From the NCBI GenBank assembly GCA_000335715.1, contig AMYZ01000005.1:120939-184938 (forward strand): a stretch of 64,000 nucleotides of DNA. Reading direction: 5' to 3'. A program made the position numbers and the translations under genes. Below the pieces are notes generated by a model. It worked only from the letters and a program-made list of their open reading frames with translations, did not search any database and was not told the origin of the DNA. Source of the stretch: a beta proteobacterium L13. GTDB taxonomy: Bacteria > Pseudomonadota > Gammaproteobacteria > Burkholderiales > Chromobacteriaceae. This document shows positions 1 through 8,774 of this stretch, piece by piece (the stretch's first letter is position 1; the number at the start of each line of letters is the position of its first letter).

Positions 1-822
1 GCGCAGGTTATTGCTGAAATACAGCACGCCATCCGGCGCCAGCAGGCGCATGGCGCCGTCTACCAGCTTGAGCTGGTCGCGCTGTACGTCCAGCTCGTCC
101 ATCATTTTCTTGCTGTTGGAAAAACTGGGCGGGTCCATCACGATCAGGTCGAACTGCTTGCCCGCTACCCAGGCGTCTTCCAGGTACTGGAACACGTCGT
201 CGCGGATCAGCACGTGCTTGGACAAATCCAGCCCGTTCAGCTCGAAGTTGCGGCGGCTCCAGGCCTGGTAGGTGTTGGACAGGTCTACCGTTTCGCTGGA
301 CACCGCGCCGCCGCTGGCGGCGTAGCAGGTAAAGCTGCCGGTGTAGGCAAACAGGTTCAGAAAGCGCTTGCCGGCGGCTTCTTCGCGCACGCGGCGACGG
401 GTGTTGCGGTGGTCCAGGAACAGGCCGGTATCCAGGTAGGCGTCCAGGTTGACCCAGAAGCGCTGGCCCTGCTCTTCCACCACAAAGTCTTCACCTTCAC
501 GGCCGGTTTTTTCGTACTGGCTTTCGCCTTTCTGGCGGCGGCGGGTTTTCAGCGAAATGTGCCACAGCGGTACGCCGGTGACCTCGCAGATGGCTTGCTG
601 CACGGCAGCGATCCAGGCCTGGTAGTCGGCGTCTTCGATCTGCCAGCCGGTGTGATACTCCTGCAGGTGGATGCGGTCGCCGTACAGGTCGATGATCAGC
701 GGGAACTGCGGTACGTCGCGGTCGTACAGGCGCCAGGCGTCCAGGCCGTTACGGCGCGCCCATTTGCTGTAGTGCTTGTAATTTTTGGCCAGGCGGCCAG
801 CAAAGGCCGATACGTCTACCAT
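1..822 (-). CDS. rlmK: RlmK-type 23S rRNA (guanine-N7) methyltransferase, stand-alone, 3' end outside window
   Basis: Reading the minus strand from ATG at 822 gives an open frame to the window edge (274 codons, no stop reached). The protein starts MVDVSAFAGRLAKNYKHYSK and aligns by eye with the C-terminal K domain of E. coli RlmKL (start similar to its FANRLRKNLKKLSKWAKREG segment). It has a Rossmann SAM motif (FLNLFAYTGSF) and the catalytic DPPSFSNSKKM loop typical of RlmK. In E. coli this domain is fused behind RlmL; here it stands alone with its own start. RlmK makes m7G2069 in 23S rRNA. Family assignment is good; the exact target is inferred. Confidence 0.8.
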   Translation of the reverse strand, partial: MVDVSAFAGRLAKNYKHYSKWARRNGLDAWRLYDRDVPQFPLIIDLYGDRIHLQEYHTGWQIEDADYQAWIAAVQQAICEVTGVPLWHISLKTRRRQKGESQYEKTGREGEDFVVEEQGQRFWVNLDAYLDTGLFLDHRNTRRRVREEAAGKRFLNLFAYTGSFTCYAASGGAVSSETVDLSNTYQAWSRRNFELNGLDLSKHVLIRDDVFQYLEDAWVAGKQFDLIVMDPPSFSNSKKMMDELDVQRDQLKLVDGAMRLLAPDGVLYFSNNLR

Positions 823-888
823 GAAAAACCTCTTTTGAAATGCAGCGCGCCGGAGGGCATCCGGCGCGGGGGAATGCGGGTGGCCAGG

Positions 889-898
889 GTTGGCCGCA
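889..898 (+). repeat. candidate uptake-signal copy (GTTGGCCGCA)
   Basis: Exact 10-mer in the short gap between the coaD stop and the rlmK start. It is one of 43 copies in the window (see findings). Confidence 0.6.
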
Positions 899-900
899 GG

Positions 901-1428
901 CTAGCCTTGCTGCTGATAGTAGTTCACCAGCTTGCGGTACACCGGCTCGGGCACGTACTGGCGAATCATCTGCTCCCAGCCGGCGGGGCCCATCAGGCCT
1001 TTTACCATGGTAGACGATACCTCGGCATATTCACGTGGTGGCAGCAGGAAAATGGTGGTGATGTCGGCGTGCAGGTCGGAGTTGATGTAGCGCATGGTGC
1101 GCTCGTACTCGTAGTCGGTGGCCGTACGGATACCGCGCACGATGTAGTTGGCATCGATGCTTTGCGCGTAGTTCACCAGAAACTGGTTTTCGAATACCTC
1201 CACCTTCAGCTTGGAAAAGCCGCGCGTGACGGCACGCAGCATGTCCAGTCGCTCTTCCACATCGAAAGTGCAGCGCTTTTCCGGGTTCACCCCGATGGCC
1301 ACCACCAGCTCGTCGAACAGGTCAACGGCTTCGCGGATCATCCACAGATGACCATTGGTGACCGGGTCGAAACTACCGGCGTAGACAGCTCGCTTCAATT
1401 GACGCTTTCCTTTGTGGGTATGAGGCAT
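901..1428 (-). CDS. coaD: Phosphopantetheine adenylyltransferase CoaD
   Basis: 175 aa. CoaD transfers AMP from ATP to 4'-phosphopantetheine, the penultimate step of coenzyme A synthesis in the cytosol. The sequence shows the nucleotidyltransferase GSFDP-x2-TNGH motif (TNGH at residues 24-27), a VRG segment (97-99) followed by a DYEYE stretch, and the C-terminal SSTMVK motif (138-143). The family is usually about 160 aa; the extra ten residues at the N terminus ([10 protein letters not shown]) may mean the true start is a downstream TTG at LKRAVYAG, but the ATG has an AGGA-like site upstream. Transcribed toward rlmK. coaE, the last CoA step, lies far away at 51.4-52.1 kb. Confidence 0.88.
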   Translation of the reverse strand: MPHTHKGKRQLKRAVYAGSFDPVTNGHLWMIREAVDLFDELVVAIGVNPEKRCTFDVEERLDMLRAVTRGFSKLKVEVFENQFLVNYAQSIDANYIVRGIRTATDYEYERTMRYINSDLHADITTIFLLPPREYAEVSSTMVKGLMGPAGWEQMIRQYVPEPVYRKLVNYYQQQG

Positions 1429-1486
1429 GGCGGAATGTATCCTGCTTGAACAGGGGGGAACAAGGCATTTATTGCTGCACTGCAGT

Positions 1487-1524
1487 AAAAAAGCGCCGCA
1501 GCGGTGTTTTCACCACTGCGGCGC
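1487..1524 (-). terminator. Rho-independent terminator after dppF
   Basis: A 14-bp stem with one mismatch (arms 1493-1506 and 1511-1524) is followed on the minus strand by six T (1487-1492). It sits just past the dppF stop and closes the dpp operon. Confidence 0.85.
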
Positions 1525-1542
1525 CATTTTAACGCAGCCTTA

Positions 1543-2517
1543 TCAGGCGTTGATGGTTTCTGCGTGATGGCAGGCCACTTCTCGCCCCAACAAGGTGCGC
1601 AGCTGCGGTACTTCCTGGCTGCACTGCGCGCTGGCGTACGGGCAGCGCTTGTGGAAGGCGCAGCCGGTAGGCGGGTTCAGCGGGCTGGGCAGCTCGCCCT
1701 GGATCTTGATCTTCACGCGGCGGTCTTCCTCGTGAATGGACGGTGTGGCCGACAGTAGCGCTTGCGTGTACGGGTGCAACGGCTTGTCGTAGATCACCTC
1801 TTTGGTACCCACTTCTACCGCACGGCCCAGGTACATCACCATCAGGTCGTCGGCCACGTGCTCCACTACCGCCAGGTTGTGCGAGATGAACACGTAGGCG
1901 GTGTTGAACTCGTCCTGCAGGTCCATGAACAGGTTCAGCACTTGCGCCTGGATGGACACGTCCAGCGCCGAGGTCGGCTCGTCGGCTACCACGATTTGCG
2001 GTTGCAGCATCATGGCGCGCGCAATGGCGATACGCTGGCGCTGGCCGCCGGAGAACATGTGCGGGTAGCGGTAGTAGTGCTCGGGGCGCAGGCCGACGCG
2101 CTTCATCATGGCGCGCACTTTTTCCTCACGCTCTTTGGCGCTCAGATTGGTGTTGATCAGCAGCGGCTCGCCCAGCTGGTCGCCGATTTTCTGGCGCGGG
2201 TTCAGCGAAGCGTACGGGTTCTGGAACACCATCTGTACCTTGCTGCGCAGGGCCTTGAGCTGGGCTTTGCTGGCCTTGGCAATATCCACGCCTTCCAGCA
2301 CCAGCGAGCCGGCAGTGGGGGCTTCGATCAGCGTGAGCTGGCGTGCCAGCGTGGACTTGCCACAGCCGGATTCGCCCACCACAGCCAGCGTTTTGCCGGC
2401 CTTGAGCTCGAACGACACGCCGTTCAGCGCCTTGACCATGGCTTTGGGCTTCAAAAAGCCCTGCGAGACTTCGTAGTGACGGGTCAGGTCGCAAGCCTGC
2501 ATGACGGTATGGCTCAT
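1543..2517 (-). CDS. dppF: Dipeptide ABC transporter ATP-binding protein DppF
   Basis: 324 aa. One of two ATPases that power dipeptide import at the inner membrane. Walker [10 protein letters not shown] is at residues 48-56, the ABC signature FSGGQ at 155-159 and Walker B ending in D179-E180. The C-terminal oligopeptide-transporter extension with paired cysteines ([14 protein letters not shown]) is present. Last gene of the operon; its ATG overlaps the dppD stop by 4 nt, so translation is probably coupled. Dpp/Opp/Nik ATPases are hard to tell apart by sequence alone. The DppA-like binding protein in the same operon favours peptides. Confidence 0.9.
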   Translation of the reverse strand: MSHTVMQACDLTRHYEVSQGFLKPKAMVKALNGVSFELKAGKTLAVVGESGCGKSTLARQLTLIEAPTAGSLVLEGVDIAKASKAQLKALRSKVQMVFQNPYASLNPRQKIGDQLGEPLLINTNLSAKEREEKVRAMMKRVGLRPEHYYRYPHMFSGGQRQRIAIARAMMLQPQIVVADEPTSALDVSIQAQVLNLFMDLQDEFNTAYVFISHNLAVVEHVADDLMVMYLGRAVEVGTKEVIYDKPLHPYTQALLSATPSIHEEDRRVKIKIQGELPSPLNPPTGCAFHKRCPYASAQCSQEVPQLRTLLGREVACHHAETINA

Positions 2518-3488
2518 GAGGCCTCCTTATCGAACAGCGGGTAGAAGCAACGCACGGCGCCGTGCGGGTGCGGGGTAATGGCCGGGCGCTCGTCACGGCA
2601 GCGCGGCTGCACGTGCGGGCAGCGCGGGCTCAGCAGACAGCCTTTGGGGCGGTCGTACTGGCCGGGCACAATGCCGGGCAGCGTGGTCAGGCGGTGCGCA
2701 CCCTTGCTGTGCTCGGGGATGGACGACAACAGGGCGTGGGTGTACGGGTGTACCGGCTGGCGGAACAGCTGTGGCACCACGCCTTCTTCGGCTACCTGGC
2801 CGGCATACATCACCGCCACGCGGTGCGCTACCTCGGCAATCACCGCCAGATCGTGGGTGATCATCAGCAGCGCCATATTGCGCTCTTTTTGCAGGTTCAC
2901 CAGCAGGTCCATGATCTGGGCCTGGATGGTCACGTCCAGCGCGGTGGTGGGCTCGTCGGCGATCAGCAGCTTGGGGTTACAGGCCAGTGCCACGGCAATC
3001 ATCACGCGCTGGCTCATGCCGCCGGACAACTGGTGCGGGTAGGCTTCCAGCCGGCTCTTGGGCGCCGGGATTTCTACCAGCTCCATCAGCTCCAGCGCAC
3101 GGGCTTTCAGCTCGGCGCCGCGCAGGCCCTGGTGGACTTTCAGCACCTCCATGATCTGGTAACCCACGGTGTAGCTGGGGTTAAGCGAGGTCATCGGGTC
3201 CTGGAAGATCATGGCGATGTCTTTGCCCACGATCTTGCGGCGCTCTTTGGCACTGATGGTGAGCAGGTTTTTGCCGTCAAACTCCAGCTGGTCGGCCACG
3301 ATGCGGCCCTGGCCTTCCAACAGGCCCATCATGGCCATCATGGTCACCGATTTGCCCGAACCGGATTCGCCGACAATGCCCACGATCTCGCCCTGGTTGA
3401 CGGTGAGGTCCAGGCCTTCTACTGCGCGGAAAGGGTTGGCCGCATTGCCAAACTCTACCGACAGGTTCTTGATTTGCAACAGACTCAT
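2514..3488 (-). CDS. dppD: Dipeptide ABC transporter ATP-binding protein DppD
   Basis: 324 aa. Partner ATPase of DppF. Walker [10 protein letters not shown] is at residues 40-48, the signature is LSGGMSQRV, and Walker B is [12 protein letters not shown]. The C-terminal domain has the cysteine cluster common to this subfamily ([14 protein letters not shown]). Overlaps dppF by 4 nt and follows dppC after a 9-nt gap. The N-terminal NAANPF segment is encoded across a copy of the repeated GTTGGCCGCA motif (3435-3444), a place where DppD homologues are not strongly constrained. Confidence 0.9.
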   Translation of the reverse strand: MSLLQIKNLSVEFGNAANPFRAVEGLDLTVNQGEIVGIVGESGSGKSVTMMAMMGLLEGQGRIVADQLEFDGKNLLTISAKERRKIVGKDIAMIFQDPMTSLNPSYTVGYQIMEVLKVHQGLRGAELKARALELMELVEIPAPKSRLEAYPHQLSGGMSQRVMIAVALACNPKLLIADEPTTALDVTIQAQIMDLLVNLQKERNMALLMITHDLAVIAEVAHRVAVMYAGQVAEEGVVPQLFRQPVHPYTHALLSSIPEHSKGAHRLTTLPGIVPGQYDRPKGCLLSPRCPHVQPRCRDERPAITPHPHGAVRCFYPLFDKEAS

Positions 3489-3497
3489 GATTTCCCC

Positions 3498-4421
3498 TTA
3501 CGCCGCGCGCTTCATTTTCGGGTCCAGCGCGTCACGCAGGCCATCACCCATCAGGTTGATCGACAGCACGGCCAGCAGAATGGTGAGGCCAGGCATCAGC
3601 ACCACCCACCAGGCGCTGGTCATGTAATCACGCGCGCTGGACAGCATGGTGCCCCACTCCGGGGTAGGTGGCTGTACGCCCATGCCCAAAAAGCCCAGTG
3701 CCGAGATTTCCAGAATGGCGGCCGAGAAGCTCATGGTGGCATGCACGATCAGCGGTGCCATGCAGTTGGGCAGCACGGTAACGAACATCAGGCGCAGCAG
3801 GCCGGCGCCGGATACCCGGGCAGCGGTCACGTAGTCGCGGTTCAGCTCGGTCATGGCCGAGGCGCGTGTCAGGCGCACATAGCCCGGCAGGCCCACAACG
3901 GCAATGGCGATCATGGCGTTGACCAGGCCAGGCCCCAGAATGGCCATGATGGCGATGGCCAGCAGCAGCGACGGCAGGGCCATCATGATGTCCATCAGGC
4001 GCATGATCAGGCCGCCCATCACTTTGGGGAAAAATGCGGCCAACAGGCCCAGGATCACGCCCGGTACCAGCGACAGCAACACTGAGATCAGGCTGATCAG
4101 CAGCGACATCTGCGCGCCGTGGAACAGGCGCGCCATGATGTCGCGGCCCAGCTCGTCGGTACCCAGCAGGAACTGGCTGCTGCCACCCTGCGCCCACGAT
4201 GGCGGGGTCAGCAGGTGGTCGCGGTATTGCTCCAGCGGGTCGTGCGGCGAAATCAGGCCGGCAAACAGTGCACAGAACAGCACGATGGACATAAAGACCA
4301 GGCCGGCTACCGCGCCCTTGTTCTGGCTGAAGCTTTGCCAGAACTCCTTGAATGGCGACGGGTAAGTCAGTGCCGGGTCATCGTTGGCCGCAAGCTGCGG
4401 CGATGTATTCACATTAGCCAT
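3498..4421 (-). CDS. dppC: Dipeptide ABC transporter permease DppC
   Basis: 307 aa. Inner-membrane permease of the dipeptide importer. A soluble N terminus of about 30 residues precedes the first membrane helix (GLVFMSIVLFCALFAGL). Further helices follow, with the cytoplasmic EAA loop near YVRLTRASAMTELNRDYV, where the ATPases dock. The C terminus carries the EWGTMLSSARDYM element typical of DppC/OppC. A GTTGGCCGCA copy at 4383-4392 encodes part of the N-terminal tail (QLAAND). Lies 12 nt downstream of dppB in the same operon. Confidence 0.9.
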   Translation of the reverse strand: MANVNTSPQLAANDDPALTYPSPFKEFWQSFSQNKGAVAGLVFMSIVLFCALFAGLISPHDPLEQYRDHLLTPPSWAQGGSSQFLLGTDELGRDIMARLFHGAQMSLLISLISVLLSLVPGVILGLLAAFFPKVMGGLIMRLMDIMMALPSLLLAIAIMAILGPGLVNAMIAIAVVGLPGYVRLTRASAMTELNRDYVTAARVSGAGLLRLMFVTVLPNCMAPLIVHATMSFSAAILEISALGFLGMGVQPPTPEWGTMLSSARDYMTSAWWVVLMPGLTILLAVLSINLMGDGLRDALDPKMKRAA

Positions 4422-4433
4422 GTTTCTACCTGC

Positions 4434-5462
4434 TTATTTGGCGTGACGGATGCGCGGGTTGGCGATGCCGTACAGGATGTCGACGACGAAGTTGGTGAGA
4501 ATCACCAGCGTGGCCACAATCAGGATGCCGTTTTGCACCACCGGGTAATCGCGGCGGCCAATCGCTTCGATCAGCCATTTACCGATGCCGGGCCAGGAGA
4601 AGATGGTTTCGGTCAGCACCGCGCCACCCATCAGCGTACCCACTTGCAGGCCGATCACGGTCAGCACCGGAATCAGCGCGTTACGCAGGGTGTGGATGAA
4701 GATCACGCGTGCCGGCGACAGGCCTTTGGCGCGGGCGGTACGCACGTAGTCTTCGCGCAGTACTTCCAGCATGGACGAGCGCGTCATCCGTGCGATGGTA
4801 GCCAGCGGGATGGTACCCAGCACGATGGTGGGCAGGATCAGGTGCATCACCGCGTCCTTGAAGGCACCGGCGTTGATTTCCGGGTCCAGCGCCTCGGCAC
4901 GCCAGGCGTCGATCAGCATGAAGCCGGTTTGCGGCTGCACATCGAACATCAAATCGATACGGCCCGATACCGGCGTCCAGCCCAGAAATACCGAGAAGAA
5001 CATCACCGCCAGCAGGCCCCACACGAAGATAGGCATGGAGAAGCCGGTAAGCGACAAGCCCATCACACCGTGGTCAAACATGGAACCACGCTTGATGGCG
5101 GCCACTACGCCCGCCAGCAGGCCAAAGATGGTGGCAAACACCAGCGCACAGAGCGCGAGCTCGAGCGTAGCGGGAAACAGTGTCGTGAACTCGTTCCATA
5201 CGCTTTCCTGCGTCTTGAGCGAGGCGCCCAGATCACCATGGAACAGCTTGGAAACGTAGTCGAAATATTGCACGTACAGCGGCTGGTCCAGGCCCAGGCG
5301 CTTCATGGCCGCGGCGTGCATCACCGGGTCCAGCGTGCGCTCGCCCACCATGACTTCGATAGGGTCGCCAGGAATCATGCGGATAAGCGCGAAGGTAATC
5401 AGCGTAATGCCGAAGAAGGTGGGAATCAGTACTCCCAGCCTGCGCAGAATGAATGAAAACAT
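4434..5462 (-). CDS. dppB: Dipeptide ABC transporter permease DppB
   Basis: 342 aa. Second permease subunit. It starts MFSFILRRLGVLIPTFFGIT, the hallmark N terminus of the DppB/OppB family. A long periplasmic loop follows, and the EAA motif lies near MLEVLREDYVRTARAKGLS. The ATG follows dppA after a 322-nt spacer containing a hairpin, so dppB-F may be expressed below dppA by partial termination, as in many binding-protein-dependent operons. Confidence 0.9.
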   Translation of the reverse strand: MFSFILRRLGVLIPTFFGITLITFALIRMIPGDPIEVMVGERTLDPVMHAAAMKRLGLDQPLYVQYFDYVSKLFHGDLGASLKTQESVWNEFTTLFPATLELALCALVFATIFGLLAGVVAAIKRGSMFDHGVMGLSLTGFSMPIFVWGLLAVMFFSVFLGWTPVSGRIDLMFDVQPQTGFMLIDAWRAEALDPEINAGAFKDAVMHLILPTIVLGTIPLATIARMTRSSMLEVLREDYVRTARAKGLSPARVIFIHTLRNALIPVLTVIGLQVGTLMGGAVLTETIFSWPGIGKWLIEAIGRRDYPVVQNGILIVATLVILTNFVVDILYGIANPRIRHAK

Positions 5463-5784
5463 GTTGAATGAGTCTCCCGTGCATGCCCTTGTGAGGCACG
5501 ACGTGTACAGCCAGAAAACGCAGACAAACGGGAAACCATCGGGAGAACAGCAGAAGGGAGGGGTGCCGGGCAGCTTGCAACTGAACCACCCACCTATACC
5601 AGCAACAAGGCCGCCACGGCAGAGCGCACTTTAGCCATGCCCTGCTACTGCCACCTTGATACAGATCAACCCAGCCCAACTAACCGACTCGATAATTTCC
5701 GTTTGCATAAACGGCCCGCCAATGAGCAAACAAGGAGGCCGAAGCCTCCTTGTCCTGAGAAGGGCCTAAGCCCCGCTTATCAGC
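5463..5784. other. dppA-dppB intergenic region
   Basis: 322 bp without a convincing gene. The only clear element is the hairpin at 5731-5752 close to the dppA stop. The rest may hold an untranslated leader for dppB; I see no strong promoter in it. Confidence 0.5.
5731..5752 (-). terminator. Hairpin/attenuator after dppA
   Basis: Perfect 9-bp stem (5731-5739 with 5744-5752) closing a UUCG tetraloop on the minus-strand RNA, followed by TTTGCT. It could partly terminate after dppA or protect the 3' end of the abundant dppA message. Confidence 0.65.
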
Positions 5785-7377
5785 TTACTTGACGCTAACA
5801 CCGGCAAAGGAATAGTCGCCGAACGGGCTGATCTTGAAGCCGTTCACTTCTTTGCGCATCGGCTGGTTCACAGTCGAGTGGGCGATGGTGGACCATGGCA
5901 GATCTTTCTTGAAGATCTCCTGAGCTTTCTGGTACAGCGCAGTACGCTCTTTCAGGTCGGTGCTCTTACGTGCTTTCAGCACGGCAGCATCGAAGTCCTT
6001 GTTGCAGTAGCGCGCGTAGTTGGAGCCACCTACTGCTTCGCAAGTCAGCAGCACGCCCAGGAAGTTGTCCGGGCTGGCGTAGTCGCCGGTCCAGCCGATC
6101 AGGCCGGTATCGTGCTCGCCGTTTTTCATGCGCTTCAGGTACTCGCCCCACTCGTAAGTGGTGATCTTGGCTTTCACGCCGATTTTGGCCCAGTCAGACT
6201 GGATCATTTCGGCCATCAGCTTGGCGTTCGGGTTGTACGGGCGTTGTACCGGCATCGCCCACAGGGTGATTTCAAAGCCGTTCGGGTAGCCGGCTTTGGC
6301 CAGCAGGGCCTTGGCTTTGGCTACGTCTACTGCAGGGTTACGCAGCTTGTTGTTGTACGACCACAGCGAAGCCGGGAACGGGTTGGCCGCTTCCTGGCCC
6401 TGGCCTTGGTAAACCGCATCGATGATGGCTTTGCGGTTGATGGCCATGTCCAGTGCCTGGCGTACTTCCAGTTTCTTGAACAGTGGCTTCTCGGTGTTGT
6501 ACGACAGGTAGCCAATGTTGAAGCCTGGGGCGGTAGTCACCTTCAGTGCCGGGTCGGTTTTCATGCCGGCCAGGTCTTGTGGCTTCGGATAGGACATGAT
6601 GTGGCACTCGCCCGCTTTCAGCTTCTGGGCGCGTACCGAGGCGTCGGTGGTGATGGCGAAAATCAGGTTGTCGACTTTCACATCGCCTTTTTTCCAGTAC
6701 TGCTTGTTAGCCTTGTAACGGATCTGGGCGTCTTTCTGGTAGCGCACCAGAATGAACGGGCCGGTACCTACTGGCTGCTGGTTGATCTGGGCAGCTTTGC
6801 CTTCTTTTACCAGCTTGTCAGCGTACTCGGCCGACTGGATGGACGCAAACGGCATGGCGACTTTGGCCAGCAGGTCGGCATCCGGGTCTTTCAGGGTGAA
6901 CTTGACGGTATTGGCGTCAACTTTTTCTACCTTCACGATGTTGGCGTCCAGGCCGGTATCGGAAGCGTACGGGAATTCAACCGGGTAGGCTTTGTTGAAC
7001 GGGTGGTTCTTGTCCACCATGCGGCTGAAGCTGAATACCACGTCGTCCGCAGTGAAGTCACGGCTAGGCGTGAAGTACTCGGTAGTGTGGAACTTCACGC
7101 CCTTGCGCAGCTTGAAGGTGTATTCCTTGCCATCGGCAGACACGGACCAGGATTCGGCCAGGCCAGGGATGGTCTTGGTAGAACCTTTTTCAAATTCAAC
7201 CAGACGGTTGAACATGGCGTGACCAGCAGCATCGAAAGTGGAACCGCCGGTGTACTGCGCAGAGTCGAAGCCTTCAGGGCTGGCTTCGGAGCAGTAAATC
7301 AGGGTGCCGGCAGCGTTGGCGGCGGTAGCAGCGGCGGTCAGGCCGGCTGCGAACAGCAGATGTTTGGCAACTCGCAT
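5785..7377 (-). CDS. dppA: Periplasmic dipeptide-binding protein DppA
   Basis: 530 aa. Substrate-binding protein of SBP family 5, which delivers dipeptides to DppBC. I place the start at the ATG at 7377, not upstream at 7497, because MRVAKHLLFAAGLTAAATA begins a classical Sec signal peptide with likely cleavage after ANA (residue 22). The mature part has the family segment AESWSVSADGKEYTFKLRKG and the cysteine pair of DppA-like proteins. First gene of the minus-strand dpp operon. In E. coli DppA also binds haem and serves dipeptide chemotaxis; nothing here tests that. Confidence 0.9.
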   Translation of the reverse strand: MRVAKHLLFAAGLTAAATAANAAGTLIYCSEASPEGFDSAQYTGGSTFDAAGHAMFNRLVEFEKGSTKTIPGLAESWSVSADGKEYTFKLRKGVKFHTTEYFTPSRDFTADDVVFSFSRMVDKNHPFNKAYPVEFPYASDTGLDANIVKVEKVDANTVKFTLKDPDADLLAKVAMPFASIQSAEYADKLVKEGKAAQINQQPVGTGPFILVRYQKDAQIRYKANKQYWKKGDVKVDNLIFAITTDASVRAQKLKAGECHIMSYPKPQDLAGMKTDPALKVTTAPGFNIGYLSYNTEKPLFKKLEVRQALDMAINRKAIIDAVYQGQGQEAANPFPASLWSYNNKLRNPAVDVAKAKALLAKAGYPNGFEITLWAMPVQRPYNPNAKLMAEMIQSDWAKIGVKAKITTYEWGEYLKRMKNGEHDTGLIGWTGDYASPDNFLGVLLTCEAVGGSNYARYCNKDFDAAVLKARKSTDLKERTALYQKAQEIFKKDLPWSTIAHSTVNQPMRKEVNGFKISPFGDYSFAGVSVK

Positions 7378-7483
7378 GGTTTCTCTATTCCCTATTTCTA
7401 TTTTGATGGAAGTGATGCTCGGGCATCGCACGTCATGACAATGCAAACGCCGTGCCGGTTTATCGTTAGCCCCGGACGTATAC

Positions 7484-7511
7484 ATTATGCAACGCACTAA
7501 AACGCCAACAA
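7484..7511 (-). promoter_or_regulatory. Possible dppA promoter
   Basis: On the minus strand, CATAAT (-10, 7484-7489) follows TTGTTG (-35, 7506-7511) after 16 nt, about 105 nt upstream of the dppA ATG. A moderate sigma-70 match only. Confidence 0.35.
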
Positions 7512-7764
7512 GACTTGCTTGTTATTTTTCACCACAAAGCCAGAGCTTGGCAGCGCGATTGTTGTGTTTTAGGCGCTTTCCTGCTGCAAAACACGCTTTC
7601 TGATGGCGTGCTGTTGCACCAAGTGTAGACAGACTGCAGCTCAAGCTGTCGGACATTGTCCATGTCCGATCGCGGCTGAGTATTTCACAGCATGAATATC
7701 ACATCCACTGAGGAAAATTGATGTTCTATGTGATTTTGTTATAGGCTAGGCCTTACTTGCCGCC

Positions 7765-7774
7765 TGCGGCCAAC
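7765..7774 (-). repeat. candidate uptake-signal copy (TGCGGCCAAC)
   Basis: Exact copy in reverse orientation, 20 bp before the LysR start codon. Confidence 0.6.
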
Positions 7775-7794
7775 CCTGCCCCGCCAAAACAAAA

Positions 7795-8721
7795 ATGATT
7801 CGTTTTCGACAGATAGAGGCATTTCGTTGCCTGATGAGCTGCGGCACCACCGTAGCGGCCGCGCGGCGCATGCACATCACCCAGCCCGCCATCAGCCGGC
7901 TGATCGCCGACCTGGAAGACGATCTGGGCTTCCGGCTATTCAACCGCGCCAAAGGCCGGCTGGAGCCCACCACCGCCGCCATCCGCTTTCAGCGCGCCGT
8001 GGAAGAAAACTTTCTGGGTCTGGAGCGGCTGCGCCAGGTGGCAGAAACCATCCGCAACGAGGAAAACGAAGGCCTGGCCATAGCCTGTATGCCGGTACTG
8101 TCTACCAGCCTGCTGCCGCAGATCCTGAAAGAATTTTTCAAGCTGCGCCCTGATGTGCCGGTGCGCATCGATACGGTTGGCAACGCCGAAGTCACCGTCA
8201 AACTGCAAGACCTGAAGGTGGATGTAGCCATCAGCCTGGCCTTCCCCGCCATTGCCGGCATCGAGGTAGAACCGCTACTGGAAGCCGACGTACTGTGCGC
8301 GCTGCCGGCCGGCCACCCGCTGGCCGAGCGCGACTTCATCACACCGCAAGACCTGGCCGATGAAACCATCATCGGCTGGATGCCCAACTACCCGCTCAGC
8401 CAGAACCAGGAACAAAAATACTTCGGCCATGCCGGGGTGTACCCGCGCTACAACATCCGCACCCATGCCTCGCACACCCGCTACGCCATGGTGGCCAACG
8501 GCTTTGGCGTGTCGATCGTGGAGCCATTTGCCAGCGAGCTATGGGCAATGCAAGGGGTGGTGACGCGACCGTACCAGACCCCGGCCAAGCACGAATACGT
8601 GCTGGCCTACCCGTCCAGCGGTAGCCGGTCGGCCATCCTGCAAGACTTCCGTCTGGCTACACTGCGGGTGGTCAACGACCCCGAGCGGGTGCCCTGGGGA
8701 CGCGCGCTGACACAAGCATAG
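7795..8721 (+). CDS. LysR-family transcriptional regulator
   Basis: 308 aa. The N-terminal winged helix-turn-helix (about residues 1-60, with AAARRMHITQPAISRLIADLE as recognition region) is followed by a periplasmic-binding-like effector domain (about 90-295). LysR proteins sense a small metabolite and often control a divergent neighbour, here dppA, so control of peptide uptake is a fair guess but untested. The sequence resembles the amino-acid/opine-responsive branch (NocR/OccR-like) by eye. No strong Shine-Dalgarno sequence precedes the ATG. Confidence 0.8.
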   Translation: MIRFRQIEAFRCLMSCGTTVAAARRMHITQPAISRLIADLEDDLGFRLFNRAKGRLEPTTAAIRFQRAVEENFLGLERLRQVAETIRNEENEGLAIACMPVLSTSLLPQILKEFFKLRPDVPVRIDTVGNAEVTVKLQDLKVDVAISLAFPAIAGIEVEPLLEADVLCALPAGHPLAERDFITPQDLADETIIGWMPNYPLSQNQEQKYFGHAGVYPRYNIRTHASHTRYAMVANGFGVSIVEPFASELWAMQGVVTRPYQTPAKHEYVLAYPSSGSRSAILQDFRLATLRVVNDPERVPWGRALTQA

Positions 8722-8749
8722 AAAAAGGCGCCATACATGGCGCCTTTTT
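8722..8749. terminator. Bidirectional terminator
   Basis: A 12-bp perfect stem (8722-8733 with 8738-8749) with A-tract and T-tract at its ends sits between the convergent LysR gene and the FabH-like gene. Confidence 0.9.
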
Positions 8750-8763
8750 AAACTTGCCCAGCC

Positions 8764-8773
8764 TGCGGCCAAC
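8764..8773 (-). repeat. candidate uptake-signal copy
   Basis: TGCGGCCAAC followed by CTT (full AAGGTTGGCCGCA form in reverse), directly before the stop codon of the FabH-like gene and beside the terminator. Confidence 0.6.
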
Positions 8774-8774
8774 C

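Larger units (their letters stand above)
7378..7794. other. dppA-lysR divergent intergenic region
   Basis: 417 bp between the divergent dppA and LysR starts. It holds the possible dppA promoter (7484-7511) and one GTTGGCCGCA-type site (7765-7774) just before the LysR start. LysR proteins often act from such shared regions, but I could not pick out a clear T-N11-A operator. Confidence 0.5.

Noticed and set aside
214..1449. Long plus-strand open frame (411 codons) over rlmK and coaD
   Set aside because: Shadow of the two minus-strand genes; the peptide is low-complexity and lacks any family motif, while both minus-strand frames match known enzymes.
7378..7497. Upstream ATG for dppA at 7497
   Set aside because: It would add 40 residues before a perfect signal peptide; the ATG at 7377 gives the export signal at the N terminus.
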